This document shows positions 13,490 to 27,099 of a DNA stretch of 64,000 nucleotides, one piece after another. Made by a program: the position numbers and the translations under genes. Each line of letters starts with the position of its first letter. Positions within the stretch are counted from its first letter, which is position 1. Below the pieces are notes generated by a model. It ran no database searches. It had not been told where the DNA came from and worked only from the letters and a program-made list of their open reading frames with translations. This DNA is from Casuarius casuarius (Eukaryota; Chordata; Aves; Casuariiformes; Casuariidae). The DNA lies in contig PTFA01000005.1 of assembly GCA_003342895.1 (NCBI GenBank), forward strand, positions 5,175,909 to 5,239,908. Direction: 5' to 3'.

Positions 13490-14105
13490 CTTCTAGCTTC
13501 CAAAGCCATTTCCCCATGTTTCCATGGAAATAGGGACCTAGCTCCTTAATGAAGATGACATTAATGATCAGGTGCCTGGAGTCACACAAAAGAGAGAAAA
13601 AGGACAGAAATTACCAGCTACTCAGTGATGTGTCAATCTGGAGCACAACCTCCCCAGTTAGGGGCAGGATCCGATACACCATTTTGCACCCGCAAAGCTT
13701 CAGCAGAACCAGATCTCAGTGTCAGAACAGAGGAGGGTTGCTGCTTTATTTTAAATCTGGCTTGCTAAGTTTGCTAACTTTAGAATTAAAACAAATAAAA
13801 CAATAATGTCATCATCATCTGTGGGAGGGAGAGGAGGTGGAGGAGAAAGAAAGGGCAGCTTTAATAAAAGCAACACTATAAATGTGTTGCCACAATCCAG
13901 CCCCCTCGCAACATGTCTATACCTTGGTTTCATCTACCCTGCCACCCATGACTGAATTTTGGGGGCTGGAACAGATCGCCCTAGCTTGCTCCGTTTGCAA
14001 TTTTCACCATTATGGTATAAACTGAAACTGAGACCAATGTTTTACTGAGCTAGACAAGGATATTGTAACTGATGGTCCCTGCTGTTAAGAGCCGTTGGCC
14101 TAAAC
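13490..14105. other. Non-coding spacer
   Basis: Nothing recognised between the CR1/dyad repeats and the next SINE relic. It contains a short GA-rich run near 13825-13855 and an otherwise plain sequence. Confidence 0.5.
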
Positions 14106-14109
14106 AGAA

Positions 14110-14238
14110 TGGAAAAGGAGCAGAGGGCTAAAATGACTTGCCCAGGTTCACAGTCAGTCAGTGTCGTGAGCAAGGCAAGAAGCCTGGTTTCCTGAGTGCC
14201 CTATCACATCCCCTAGCTACTGGACAGCACTGCCTTTG
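14110..14238 (-). repeat. MIR: MIR/CORE-SINE relic
   Basis: Antisense MIR-type words appear in the right order: 'aaaatgacttgcccaggttc', 'acagtcagtcagtg', 'agcaaggcaagaagcctgg', 'tcctgagtgccctatcac' and 'ctactggacagcactgcc'. They parallel the usual SINE core and internal flank (gacttgcccaaggtcac / agtcagtggcagagc / aacccagg / ctgactcccagtc / ccactagaccatgctgcc). It is somewhat better preserved than the relic near 12.2 kb. Confidence 0.7.
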
Positions 14239-16149
14239 GGGTGTGCTGATAACACTCGCACATCCTAGCACATCCGCACTGCAGATGTCTTAAGTCATAC
14301 CCTTTTATTTGTTCGTTTGCTTCAAACTGTGCTGAGTCTCCATTTGTCCTTATTGGAATATTATCATTTTTCATTGAGCAGAGCTAGAGTTTTTGAAAGG
14401 ATTCAAGAAGAACATTTGAGAGAAGTTTGCATAGTGTCTGTCCAAAGGGGAGGATATGGGGGAAGAAATGTCACCCACCACATAGGTGCTAGAATACCAG
14501 GGCAACAATCCCCCTGACACTTACACCAGGGAGATCCTTCCACGTGCCTTGAGATACAGGTAAGGGAAAAAGCCCTCCGTAGGGCAAATAAAACCTGTGT
14601 GCAACACACATGCATACACATGCACACTCAGAGAAAATATCTACCAGGTTACTATATTTTTAAGATGTCAGAAATGGATACCAAAACCCAGTATGTTCTC
14701 ATTATCACTACGTCAGTATTTCTATGTTGGATCCTCTTGTTCTATGCTGCTCAAAACATGGATGCCCTGATGTGCCACAGTGACTAATCTCTTGGGAACA
14801 GCTGCTGAACTTAGTGACTTTTAGCACAGAATTAATACCGGTATAGTAAAATCAGGATGGGGTCCATTAGCACACTTGCCAAACAGAAGTCACATTGTGG
14901 AAATGAAAATCAGACCCAGTTTATTAGTATGCTCATCTAAGGCACACAAAGCCTTAGAGAAAACTGCATAAAGAAAAAAAAATTCCCTTTCATTCCCTTG
15001 AAATCCCTAGGATTTCACAAACAATTCTGCAGCCTCACAAATTTAGATCTGTAAAAGAGAATGGCTCCAGCTTAGTCCACCAAGCGAACCAGGCTGGGGT
15101 CCCTCACACCATGACAACCCCTGAAGACCTCAGGCAGTGAATCGAGAAATCTGGGACTTTTCTTACCAATTCCATATACAAAGTGTGGGCCTCCCCTCAG
15201 ATGAGCTCAAGTCAGCACAGTGCAGAAGGAACGCCAAAGGCAACTGTTTCACATAGATTGGAATCAAAGCCTAGCAAACATCCAGGAGTTTGGGGGGTTG
15301 TTTGAACATGAAATTCACAGTAAATTTACTTGTGAGCTAAAAATAGAGGAAAGATATCCAAGAGAAATCTCCTATATACAGAAATTCCCAAATGCTACAG
15401 TGGTTCTACACATTAATCTGGAACCAATGACCATTTTCAAAATACTTGAATATTAATGACATCTTGTATAAAGAGCTGGAATTCAGAAAACAAGGCTAAT
15501 TTTCAGAGTAACATGAATTAAATTTGCATGCAACCCTACCTGCAACAGAAGTGGTCTGGGGGGAAAATAAATTTAGGTGACTCTTTTTACATGTTACAAT
15601 TGTGTGTAAAAAAACTCCAAAGAGGTTCACCAGCCAAGCTGATTCTGGATCTGCCATCACGTAAGTCACCAGCATTAAGCCCAGTCACAATGCCACTAAA
15701 CTAACTGTATCACACTGAAGTAATAGGCTCTCAGGATAGGACTTAATGCAGAGGAAAAAAACAGTTGCTTTGTTTTAGACCATACTAACCAAAAGCAGCA
15801 GGGCTTTGCCAACTCAGACTCCAAACTCAGCTTTACGAAGAGACCAGGACTAGAGATAACTTAATGTTTTGGGTAAAACCAGTGAAGATGCAAAATATAA
15901 ACATTAAACACAATCTGCAATATTGATTACAATAAATATATGAATCATGGCGCAGTATCTACATGTCAATATATTTTATGCTTGGAATGTCTTTGAAGCT
16001 AATACACCTGTAAATCAATTAAAATGTAACCAGCTTACATTAAAATCAGCTTATTTGATTTTTGCCACATTTAGTACTTCAGCATTCTCTGATATTTATT
16101 GATTTTTCTAATAAGCCATCATGAGATAAAGAAACAATAGTATTCTGAC

Positions 16150-16262
16150 TTCTAGAAATGAAAACGGAAATGAGATTATATCAGTGATTTGTCCAAGTCC
16201 CTATAAAACTCAAAAGCACTGAAGGAAATCAAAGCTGGAATCTCTGACCATTGCCTGAAGCC
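16150..16262 (-). repeat. Possible MIR-like relic
   Basis: Antisense SINE-like words appear in order ('gtgatttgtccaagtccc', 'caaagctggaatctctgacc', 'gaagccataagaccc'). The match is weaker than in the two relics near 12.2 and 14.1 kb, so it could be chance. Confidence 0.4.
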
Positions 16263-19200
16263 ATAAGACCCATCCATTTTTTTCCAGTTCTAATACTGCT
16301 TACTGGTAACAGACCACTGCGCTAACCTAAAAACTTAAAGAGAGCTGATAGATGGTTTTTGCATGTTCTCAAAACTATATTTATAGGGAACAAGTAGGTA
16401 CATTTCACTGAAGCAGGCAAGGCCAAGCACAATGTGAAAAGAGATGGAGAGTGGGTGGAACAATAACTTTGCCATTCCTTTTCTTTAATTCTCTCTCCCC
16501 TCTGGCTCTTTAAGCATTAATTTTAGTAGAGGCTTGGGATTCTGGTATAGATATCTCCAGGGAGGCTTTTGAGACTACATCTAGGTAACTAAATAAATAA
16601 GAATTTACCATCTCAATTTACTTTAAAAAACAAGTAAAAACAAAATGAGCACCAGTCTAGAATAGCATACACTCCTTGTGATAAAAATTAGAAACACAAA
16701 GTCCATTATGATAATCAGATAGCAGAACTATGGACATTGATGGGTAAATAATAAAAAAAAGACTAAGCTGTTCTGATATTCTTGTAAATTATATTTAGAA
16801 GATAGGATCTGAACTACTAGAGCAAGAGTCAAAATTGCAAAGCAGTAAACACATTTTTCAAAAATAAGTTACACTTCTTCGCATCTAAATTTAGTTTGGC
16901 TTAGCATCTCTGAAAGTCACTGGACTAATCCCCTTTGAGAATTTAGGACAAGCCGACACTGCACCACGTTGCTCCATATGGAGATGCTAGAGCTTGCCCT
17001 GGTGCTGGAAGATGTCCAGATATGTTAAGGCAACCCTCTGCCCAGCACAACCCACCCTGCCTCGAAGCCCAGAAATGCTCTGTGGTAACACAAGCCTGCT
17101 GCACCCCATACCAAGCTGGGCTGCTGGTATCTCCACATTGCACTGCACCGCACAGCGTACACACACCTCTCATCTCCCATCTAGCTACTGAATAAGCTCA
17201 TCATGGCCAACAGAAGCAAAGACACTATTCACTGCCACATCCCCCAAGAAGACACGTCCTTGCTGTGAAGACATCTCCCTCAGAAGTGTGCAGAAAGCAC
17301 CCACATCCTCTTTCCAAGCCCACACAAGTAGAACTAGTGGGAGAAGAGGGTTAGGTAATAAGGACCAGAAATAGGATGCTGCAGTGTTGGGTGGGCCATA
17401 AAGTGACCTCTTTGGGTTGTCTGTTGCTGCTGTCTCACCAGCTGCAAACACAACTGTTCATAAGGCCAGACAGAGCTTCCTAGTCCAAGACCCTGTTTTC
17501 AGTTGCATGTGAACTGCAATACCCTTTAAACACATAGGGTGAAGTTTTCCATGACAGGTTGCTGCCTCTGAGTGATGGATTTCTTTCAATTTTACCTAAA
17601 ATAGTTTAGCTCTAACCCAGAACAAAACTGGAAGAAAAGACACTGTCTATTCAGTGTTTAAAACATTCGAGTATCTTTTCTTTGATCTAGAGCCTCTACG
17701 AAAATCTGCTTGAACTTGCCCAAGTGATAAGCCTTGGAAACTTCATACATTTCACAGGCCTCCCAGATTTTGCTCTGAATCCAACAGCTGAATTGATGAA
17801 TGATTTAATCTGCATTCGGGTTGAACAGGTCTTTCCCTGAAGTTGCAGTCTGGGCTGCTAAATCCAGATCTAGATGAAATGAAATTAAGGAGCCTGTCTC
17901 TGCTCTGTTGCCCGTAATCCCAGTGACATCCAGACAGCATGAAAGAGGAAACCATTTTAAGCAAACATAACAAAGAGAAGAGACCAAATTGCATGAGAAA
18001 ACAGCCTGGGGATACCAAAGCTGGCAGGAGAGGAGGCCAAAACCTGGGACTGGGATCCAGGATTATAGCTAATGGGGATAAGGAAGTTAGAGACACTTCG
18101 TAAGGCTGACTGTCCGCAGACATTCAGAAAGACACCCAACGTCCTTGTATAGTCAGTGCTCAGCTCCCCATTTGTAATTGGGAGAGTATGACACCCAGGG
18201 TCAGACAGGGCCACTGCAAAGAGTGTTTGTGAAACACTCATCATTAGTGCTGTGGTGAAGACCAACAAGATGAAACCCATGAGGCCAGCAGTAAAACTGC
18301 CTTCATTACATGGCCTGAACAATGTCCAGTAAATACTGCATAAGAAACAATAAGGAAAAAAACAAAATAGTGAATAGCTTCTCATTCAAATAGCAGTGGA
18401 CATCCTGTGCACAGAGGGAAGCAGGAACCCTGTGGAAAAAACAGTGTGCAACTGTGTAATTAAAGACTGAATCATAATGCATATGCGCAAGCGGGTGAGC
18501 AAAATTAGAGTCCTGGCATTTCCTAACTTTTGCATGTTTGATTTTGCAGTCCTGAGAGCACTCTTTTTCCATAGGGCATGACTGCATGTCCAGTATGTAA
18601 ATAAATACTCAGTAAGGCTGTAATTCAGCACTGTGCTCCTTAAATCAAACTGTTGTACCCTGCTGAACCACTGTGGTGCAGGTGCAGCCCTCAGTCCGTG
18701 CACATACTGCTACCAGGTAAAGAGCCCAACCCAGCACAGTGTCCTCCTCACACTACACAAATATCCTGAAACAAAGCAGAGAGAGAGAGAGCACATGCGT
18801 GCAAGCATGTGAGACTGGAAAGACAATAAATACAAGGTGTATAGTGGTATTGCAAAAATAGCCTTTAAAAGAATATTTTAGCTAGTGCAGAAAGATTGGT
18901 ACTCACAAGCAATCTACAATAAATTAGAAGGGAACCCAAAGGAATGGAAGTCAGTCACTTCGGGAATAGGTTCCAGCATCAAGCCAAAGAATTGTTGTGG
19001 CATCAGTGAGAGGGTGGGAGGGGAAAAGAAAAAGAAGAAAAATCTCAGAAGTGTCTCCTTTAAGGGACTTATATTGGCTACAGTCATCTAACCCAGCTCA
19101 CAAACCATATTCTAGTTCAGACATTCTCCCCCTTCCTCCCATAACTCCTGCCTGCCAATAAAACATGTGATAATGAATAATTGGATTCCGATAGTCTATT

Positions 19201-22200
19201 TTTTGCCACTTGAAGCACTACGTGGGCAGTTCAGAGGCTGTTGATATGCATTGTTTCCTCCTCTTGAAGAGATATGCTTTTGGTTTAAATTATTCCACCT
19301 CAAAGCCAATGCAATGACTCGCAGACTCCAGGGGCTGACTGTACTGCATTCACTTCCAGAAGAAAGAAAGAAGAGGAGGAAGGTCAGATTTTACACTTGG
19401 ATTACATACTGAAAAACTTGTAATTCTTCCAGTCATTTGATATCAAGTGTTATTTAACATCAACTGAACAATGATTTTATTATATAGCAAATTTAATAAT
19501 ATTTTTCACCTCCTCTGCCCATGAAGTGAACGTGTGGAGGAGCAGGCGCAGAGACGACTGTAGGGAAAGGAGTATAAATATCAAGAAATAGAATACCATC
19601 ATATCCCAGGAGGAGCTGCATCTCTCCCCCGCTCCCCTCTTCTCATCTCTCCGATCATTCTTCCTTAGGTAACATGTCCCACACCTCCACCTCTTTCATG
19701 GCACCCCATCCTCAGACCAAGTCCTGGGCTACCACACATTGCTCAGCAACCACTCCTATCTTGCTAATTTAGCTGGGTTTAGCTAGCACAATCTGTCCTT
19801 TTGGGAGACAGAGCTGTGGACCATAGGAAAACAGAGCATAATTTAAGGTCAATCCTGCAAAGAAATCAGAGCAGAGCAGAGCGGATTTGGGAAAGAGGGG
19901 TATGACAAAATGTCTTGCGAGCATGATCTCTTTACACAGCCATAGGTAGATGTGCTTTAGCATATAGGAAAATATGGGCATCTACCTGTCCTCCCTTATC
20001 CCTGTTCTTCAAAGTCTGTCTTAAATTCACCTATAACACTGCAAAAACTCCCCAGGGAAATTCAGCAGAGGGTCAAACTAGACCGTCAAACTAGATACAC
20101 CCTTAGGGCTTTAGGTGTAGCATGGATCCATTTCATACTTCTAACATACATTTTATGACAATTTTCTTACTACCTTAATAAATACACATGGTAACGTGTG
20201 CAACAAACCAGCCAAGACTCCATTTTAATATATCATTACAGGCTGTTCTAAATCAATCATATAGTTTACTCAGAACATTCCCTACTAACTTTTATCCATA
20301 TCTCATAGGATGTAGTTATGAAGCTAACAGTTTGACAAATTAGGACAGCTTTGTTCCCAAAATTAAGCAACCCTCCATACTGTGATAACAAATACAATGA
20401 TGAAAGACTAAGGAATGACAAAACATGTTCAACAAGCAAAGGAGTGCATCTATGCTGCAAGTCAAATTTATCCGAGATTATCCTAAAAAAATAGATATTT
20501 TTCTTTCGCCTCAGGAACTGTCAATTCACATTGGGATGTCAATTTTGACACAGCAGTTTGGCTCGGTCTCCCCAGAAATGTGCCTCCCCCAGCTAGTCCT
20601 TGTAGACTGCTTCGGAGGAAATAGAGAACAGCAGCAATAGTGCATCTGATTCTTTGGGACAGCTCTGTCACGAGTAGAAAATTCCCATCCAGTTCCATCC
20701 ACTAACCAATTCATGTTCTCATTGCTGAGATTTTCTTTCCTTCAGCATTAATTCAAGCTGCTGCAGTTAACCATCTTTGAGATAGTGCCCTAAGTTAAAT
20801 TTATTTATTCATCCACTGCCTACCACTAACAATTCACACTAACAGTTGAACTCAATGTACAAGTGAATCTGGCAGTCGTAAATGCTACAAAATACTTTCC
20901 AGCAATATTGAATCTAATACCAGTTGGTTTCAGTGAGTGAACTATGGCTCTACTAGAGCAGAGCCCCAGTGAATGATCTGGTTTCTTTTCAAGTAAGAGG
21001 CACTATTTTGAAAGAGGTTTTCAGTACAGTTTTCAAAAATGCTTTATGACTTGCAAACTTAAAAATAGCCCTAAGAACTTAATGTAACTATCCCGATTTG
21101 GCAGTCAAACCTGGAGTTAGACCTCAGATTGAGGGCAGGGACAAGGGAGAGTCAGAGGGTACAAGCTAAAGTCAAAACAAAGGGAGCAGACGGGGCTGTG
21201 CAGAAGCTGGGAGAGGAGAACAGAAGCTGGTGCAGGTGCCAGGTCAGGGGCCAGGAATACCAGCAGTCTGCATGGGGAGCAAAGGGGGAGCAAACAGCCG
21301 GGAGCAGGGCTGGGAAAGGTGCTGGCCCTGCCACAGGATACGCTACAGGCTCAGACAGCAGCCTCACCTACGGCCCCTATATGTCCACGTCCTGGAGACC
21401 TCGCTCTGGGAGATGAGCAAGACAGTTCCTACTGAGTCACTTAGATATTTTCTTTTTTAACTCTTACCTTGTGTCAGCCTCGGAAAGTGTTATTCATTTG
21501 AAGTGACAAGAGGATGCACATTCTGTGTAAAACCCTTGTTTTGGGTTTAAAATGTTGCTGATCCTAATCAAGTAAATCTACACTAAGAAAAGTAATTCCA
21601 GTAGAAATATTAGTGTCTAGAGTAATGTTGTGAGTTTAAATTTACATCAGAAGTTAAAATGCTATAGCTTACCCTCTCAATATGACCTTACTTTGCAAAA
21701 CAATTTGTCTCCTTAATCATCTCTATTTCCTCTTTTATGTGGCTCTTCCAATAAAAATTAAAAAAATCTTTCTAATCTAAAGTGTCTGCTACTGAATTTA
21801 GAACAGTAGGAGAGCAAAGTTTTTTCCAATGGTAATGCAAATGGTAATGTGAAGGAGAAAGAAAAAAGAGCTACTTTGACATGTAAGATCTGTACCAGGT
21901 TGGAGTCCTAGCTGGTTCTCAGACAGACAAATGAAGTAAATTCTATACAGGTTTGGAAGGAGAAGGGCAAGGAAATTCTCACTGAAGAGACCCAGGAAGA
22001 AAAGAAAGTCTCGATTTTCCACTTGGGCGCTAGGAGCTCTAATGTATTTTTCACACACGAAAGAGTACAGAATACAAATACCCTGTAAGAGATGTAAAGT
22101 GCCCAGTTCCCTAAAAAGAAGGCTTCTCATCATTGGCACATATGAAGTCAAGCTGATCTAAACTGAAAATAAATACATTAATGACAAATAAGATCTTTCT

Positions 22201-22404
22201 TGCATGTGATATTTCTTATAGATCAAGAGTGCTTTATAAAGCATTATTTAGTTTCCTTACAGGCCTCTCCTCGAGCATTCCCTTCAAAAACCTGATAAGC
22301 AACTTGAATATTCCCCTTATTTTTTATTGCCTTACTCTCCTTGTGATCTGCCACTGAGATTAGATTCTGTATCCCATTCTGTATCCTGAACAAATTTAAA
22401 TCAT

Positions 22405-22457
22405 TATCATCTTGCCATTTAAATCCCCTCTGAAGACCTACTTCTCCTGTGTTACTT
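22405..22457 (+). repeat. Possible L2/CR1-like 3' fragment
   Basis: The words 'gccatttaaatcccctctg' and 'aagacctacttctcctgtg' resemble the 'atttaaatccctcctcaaaaccc' block near the 3' end of L2/L3-type LINEs. Only about 50 bp is recognisable and it runs straight into an A-rich tract. Confidence 0.3.
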
Positions 22458-22498
22458 AAAAAAAAAAAACAAAAAAAACAAAAAAAACAAACAAACAA
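22458..22498. repeat. A-rich (AAAAAAAC)n-like simple repeat
   Basis: A twelve-A run followed by A7-8 blocks separated by single C, ending in CAAA units. Confidence 0.95.
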
Positions 22499-22611
22499 GC
22501 TATGTGTGGTCTTTATTCTGTTTACCTAATTATCACATGGGCAAAGAGTCAAAGCAAGGGAAATAAAGGGAGCTGAAGTATAAAAAATGCCGGAAAAAGG
22601 GGAACTGAGCT

Positions 22612-22632
22612 AAAAAAAAAAAAAAAAAAAAA
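22612..22632. repeat. A21 homopolymer
   Basis: Uninterrupted A run. No SINE or retrocopy body was recognised upstream. Confidence 0.95.
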
Positions 22633-23390
22633 GTCAAACTAGGCAATAGCTACTGAATCACATGCCTATCACCTGCAGCCCTTGCTAACATACCATACTG
22701 GCTGCACCACCTTTCATCCCTCTCAGACCTTTCAAGTTTGAATCAATGATTACATTTCCCCTGGGTCTGGACAGTGGTTAGCATATACTGAATGCTATAT
22801 ATAGATATAAACAAAACCCTTTCCCATAGCCTGTTAATAGGTAAGCCTAATAAATTAAAATGCTAAATCAACACATTAGTCAAGAAACTTTTCAAGTTCA
22901 CAAAGAAAATGAAACCGAACTGACTACTTTCCATCCCTACCTCCTATTACACCTTCCCATGTTTCATTTTTACTTTGTTTCAACTCACATTACAATATAA
23001 AGGCAATTGGTACCTATCAAAACCAACTTCTTGCATGGGTCATACTTATAAGAACCAAAACACAGAATGTGTTTAAGGTATTAGAATGAATTTTCTTGCT
23101 TCCTTTCTCTTCAGAAAAAGAGGCAAAAAAGCCATCCTTCATCCATATTACTCCTCTTCTCTCACTATAAACTATACTGCAGTTCAGTTGGCTTTCAAAG
23201 TTCTCATGTGCTCAAATGCTTCTAGAATAGAAATAAACAGGACTTTCCCTTTTCCATGGTAAGGCTTTGGAACTGTGTTGGTACTGCATGTTCTGTTAGT
23301 GTAGAGCTAGCACTTTAATTAATTACTTCTGTGGAAAAATAGTTTTAAGAACTACCTAACCAAGAAGTTTGCAAACAGGAAGGTATGGTG

Positions 23391-23410
23391 TTTGTTTGTT
23401 TGTTTGTTTG
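23391..23410. repeat. (TTTG)5 microsatellite
   Basis: Five perfect TTTG units, likely polymorphic in length. Confidence 0.95.
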
Positions 23411-25884
23411 AAGTGCAGAACTTTCTGTCAAAGTGTCTATTTTCTCTCAGTTTGACACCTTACCTTATGATGCATTATGTACTCGGAATGTTCTGGTAAG
23501 ACACATCCAGAAAGGCAGGGCCTTTTGTGACCTTAAGAGGACACCCTGTGTAATGAATCTTTCATTTGAATTTTCCAGGTAGTTCATTTCAGACAAATTA
23601 GAATATCCTTATTATTTATATTACACTAATGACTAACAAATGCCACTCAAATTGTACCTCCATTGTGAAGAAAAAATGCAGCCCCCCCCAACTTTATTTT
23701 CCGTTATCTTAAATGAGATACCTATTTAGCAAGATCTACAGCTTTTCTTGTTCTAGGCTGAGGTGGCTGGGAGCAAACATCTCTCTAGGCAGTTAAAGCA
23801 ATAAGCCACTTGTTCCACAGATTCTCGGGCTAAAGTGGAGAGGTGAGAGATGCCAAGGCCATGCGTGAGATACATGAGAGCAGGCAAAGGACACTGAGTG
23901 CTCATTTGGCTAATAGTTACATCCAGGAATGTGTCAAAACCTCTTATACTAAGTGGGTGCCACCCACACTGTTCCCCAGCTGCTTTCAAGAACAAGACTG
24001 AGGCAGCTCTTGTAGTGCCAGCCTCCCCTGATCCAACGCTCCAATTTCTGTTCCACGTTACCTGCACCTGTTATAGTCCATACTGGGATGGAGTTACCAA
24101 CCTACAGAGGGACATTGCAAACCTGACAGAAACCCCATGGTGACCAGCACAAGGGTACAGAAGACCCCCTTGAGATGACCTGTTGGAGACAACAGAATCT
24201 CATCCCTTGCACCTTAGTTTTGGTACTGTATGTCTCCTAGAGTTCATATATGCCTAAAAATGAATTCTGTTCTTTTTATCATTTTCTTCTCTCCTTCTAC
24301 CCCTCCCATTTTTTTGTTAGACCCGTTTTCCCTGCATTTTCAGTTTTGAGGTCCCCCGCCCCAATTTCCCCGCCCACACCAAACAAAACAATTTTTCCTT
24401 CTAGTTTGCAAGGCAATCAGAGATCTTTGAGAACAAAAGCAGCTAGACTAAGCTACTGGATGATCACTTGACCCTCTCAAAACTTTTCCTCTCCTCACAG
24501 GAGCTTTCTGCATCTGTAGTGGGACTGAGGGGACCACCTTGACTTCTTCAACCCCAGCTACAACCAATCAGGGAAAAGGTTCAGAAAAATGTTTTAAAAG
24601 GGAAGAAAAAAACATAAGACTTCTGAACTGGAAACTTTAGCAAAGAGATGAGGTTTACAACAAGCTAGTGTTTTCTTTGTTTAAACCACATTAATCTTCC
24701 TTAATGTAACAGCCAAACCTCAGAGGACTGGTGGAGGGCATTGTGTACACATATACAGGAACTGGAAAGTACTTTTTAATCATTTTTCCTGGAAACCATA
24801 TGCCAACTTTTGCAGAGAATCTCTGTTTGGCAGCTTTGAAGTCTGCTGGATGCCACACTGAAGGACAGATGGATATAAACTGACCTCACTGACTTTGGTG
24901 ATATTGCCTTGCTAAAACTCTTCACTGCAACTTCAACCAAAGAGCAACTACTGAATGCCCCACAATTCATGAGCAGCATTCACAATAGCACAACAGAGCA
25001 ATGTTTGTTTGCAATGGCCCACATCATCTTGAAAAGCTCTGCAATGAAGATTAGGACATCAGAAAAGGGGAAAAGAGGGGAAACAGCTTCAGTTTCTGTT
25101 CTTTAGCTCTGCAAACACAACAGATATCTGACAGATGTGACAATTTCCCTGCCTGGCAGCTCAGCAAAAATTCTCTTCTTCAGACTGACCCTCATGAAGG
25201 TTGAGGATTTTCCGGGCTAGGTAACATACCTTTGACAGCAAAACTAGAACCATATGGGTAACATGAATTATTTCAGGCTTACTAATCTTTCTCTGCAGTT
25301 CCTGACTATTTTTAGACTATTAAACCACATATAGGCAGAGCTAAAATTTCAGCTTCCAGCAGAAGTGGAAAGATAGTGGGAACCATCCATAAAAAACAGA
25401 CCCCAGAACAAAAGCTTGAGACACAAGAGGATTCATGTGATTTGATGCAGAGTTTTGGAACGTATATATTTTACATAACCAATCCCACGTTAAGATATAT
25501 GGACTCCCTATATATTCTTTTATGGAGAGGGAAGGAATTAGTGTCCTCCAAGTAACATATTGACCAAGCTGGCTGGTAGGGAAATGCTTAGAGAATGGGG
25601 CAAGGGAGGCATCCATCTCAGCTCAGAATTCACAGTCCTGAGCCTCCATGACAGCAAGCACCCCAATGTCTGTATCACCTTTTGTGGACGGATGTCAGTC
25701 CAGTCAGCGCCCTGAGCCAACAGGGTCCAGCAACCCTTCCAGCAGGGCCTTATAGATCAGTCTCAGCACCATGCCCACATGGTGAGCCTATTTTGGGGCC
25801 CTGAGCTCACAGGCAGTGCTAGCTCAGGACAAGAGCACAAGCTCACCTCTGTCTACTGGAAGTCCTGTAAACAAAACCTAAGAC

Positions 25885-27000
25885 TAAAAGAACAGCATTA
25901 CCAGGTCAGACCAAATGTTCTTCTAATCCAGCACCTTTTGTCTGTGGCTGATGGATAAAGGAAAGAGTACAAGAACATGGTGAAGACATAGGTATATTGC
26001 CTTCCACAGCTCCCTCTTGCCTTTAGCAAAGCAGAGCTTAGGGCTCCTTGAGAAAGACTGCATCAAGTCTTCATCTTTCATGCTTACCAATGGATTTTTA
26101 CAGTGTTCATTTGTCTGGTCTTCTAATACAGTTACAGTTTTTGTCTCCATCACATTGTGTGGCAATGAAATCCACTGCATAATTATGAATTGTGAGGAAA
26201 AATAGTTCCTTGGGCATTTTTTTAAAACCAGTTTGATAAGTTTATTTGATGGCCTATAGCTTACACATCACGGAAAAGAATGAATTAGTGTTCCCCATCT
26301 GCCTTCCGCTTGCTGCTCATGCCACTCAACCTGGTAAAACTTTGTCTGTTGGATCTTCTCTCATCCATAAATTCTTCCATTTCACTGATCAAATAACTAT
26401 TGTCCTATTTGCCTTCTCTGACCATCTCTGAGCCATAAGCAGAAATATTCATAAAATTATCTACAGTGACTACTATATCTCTTTCCAAAGAGGTAAGAAC
26501 TAATACACAGTCCATCCCTGCATGAAGATATAGTTAAATTCAAAGTAATGCAGTTGGAGAAAAGCAGCCCTATCAACACAGAATTGCATTCCCCATGTTA
26601 TAGTTCACTCACTCACTACAGAGATGTCCTTTTGCAACTCTGCTGTTAGTTCATTTTGAATAGCCTACATACAAGCTTTATCACTCCATAGTTCATTTCC
26701 TTTTTCCAAACGATTTCCAGAGTGCATTTAGGAACAATGGTTCTAACTATATTCCCTTGATAACATCCCTCTAGACCAAAACCTGATCATTTTGCTTCTA
26801 GTCTTACCCTTTAATCAGTTATTAGTCCAAGCATCTTCACTGAGACCAATGACACTAACTTTCTTTTCAATGATGCTTTTTGAGTTTTAAGTTTCTTCTG
26901 GATTATGATGAGAGACTCTTTAAAAAAAGATGTAGGTACATTATGTCAATCAGATCATAAAATAAACAAATAGCTTTGGCAGAGGACCAGAAGCACTGTG
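25885..27000 (-). repeat. CR1: CR1 LINE, long 3' portion (old, degenerate)
   Basis: This begins with the antisense CR1 terminal word 'accaggtcagaccaaatg' (about 25900) and then follows the CR1 block order: the 'gtgtggcaatgaaatccact' block near 26157, 'aaatagttccttgg' near 26200, 'agtgactactatatctctttcc' near 26465, 'tatcaacacagaattgcatt' near 26570, 'gagatgtccttttgcaactc' near 26620, 'cctttttccaaacgatttcc' near 26700, 'tctagtcttaccctttaatcagttattag' words near 26800, and 'gagagactctttaaa' near 26910. It is the same subgroup and orientation as the copy at the window start, equally decayed and truncated at its 5' side. Similarity may continue weakly to about 27090. Confidence 0.8.
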
Positions 27001-27099
27001 ACTAAATACTGCCACTTCAGCCCATCTTTAGCCTTGACCAGTTTTACAGTCAGACTTAGGGATTTGCCTGCATATGAACAGTAAATCCAGATCCCTAGG

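Larger units (their letters stand above)
14240..25880. other. Non-coding stretch, no recognised gene
   Basis: About 11.6 kb with no defensible exon. It contains a weak MIR-like segment (16150-16260), A-rich simple repeats around 22.46-22.63 kb, a (TTTG)5 run, and a GC-richer patch at 21.12-21.42 kb with partly repetitive G-rich words but no clear repeat unit. The 15.9-16.15 kb stretch is AT-rich with many TAAT-type words, as in homeodomain-bound enhancers. That is suggestive only. Confidence 0.6.

Noticed and set aside
15220..15456. 78-codon frame considered as an exon
   Set aside because: No convincing acceptor/donor pair with a conserved phase and no recognisable motif. AT-rich composition suffices to explain it.
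17752..18703. Cluster of overlapping minus-strand frames of 60-142 codons
   Set aside because: They overlap one another in different frames, show no common domain and no splice logic. Clustered chance frames are common.
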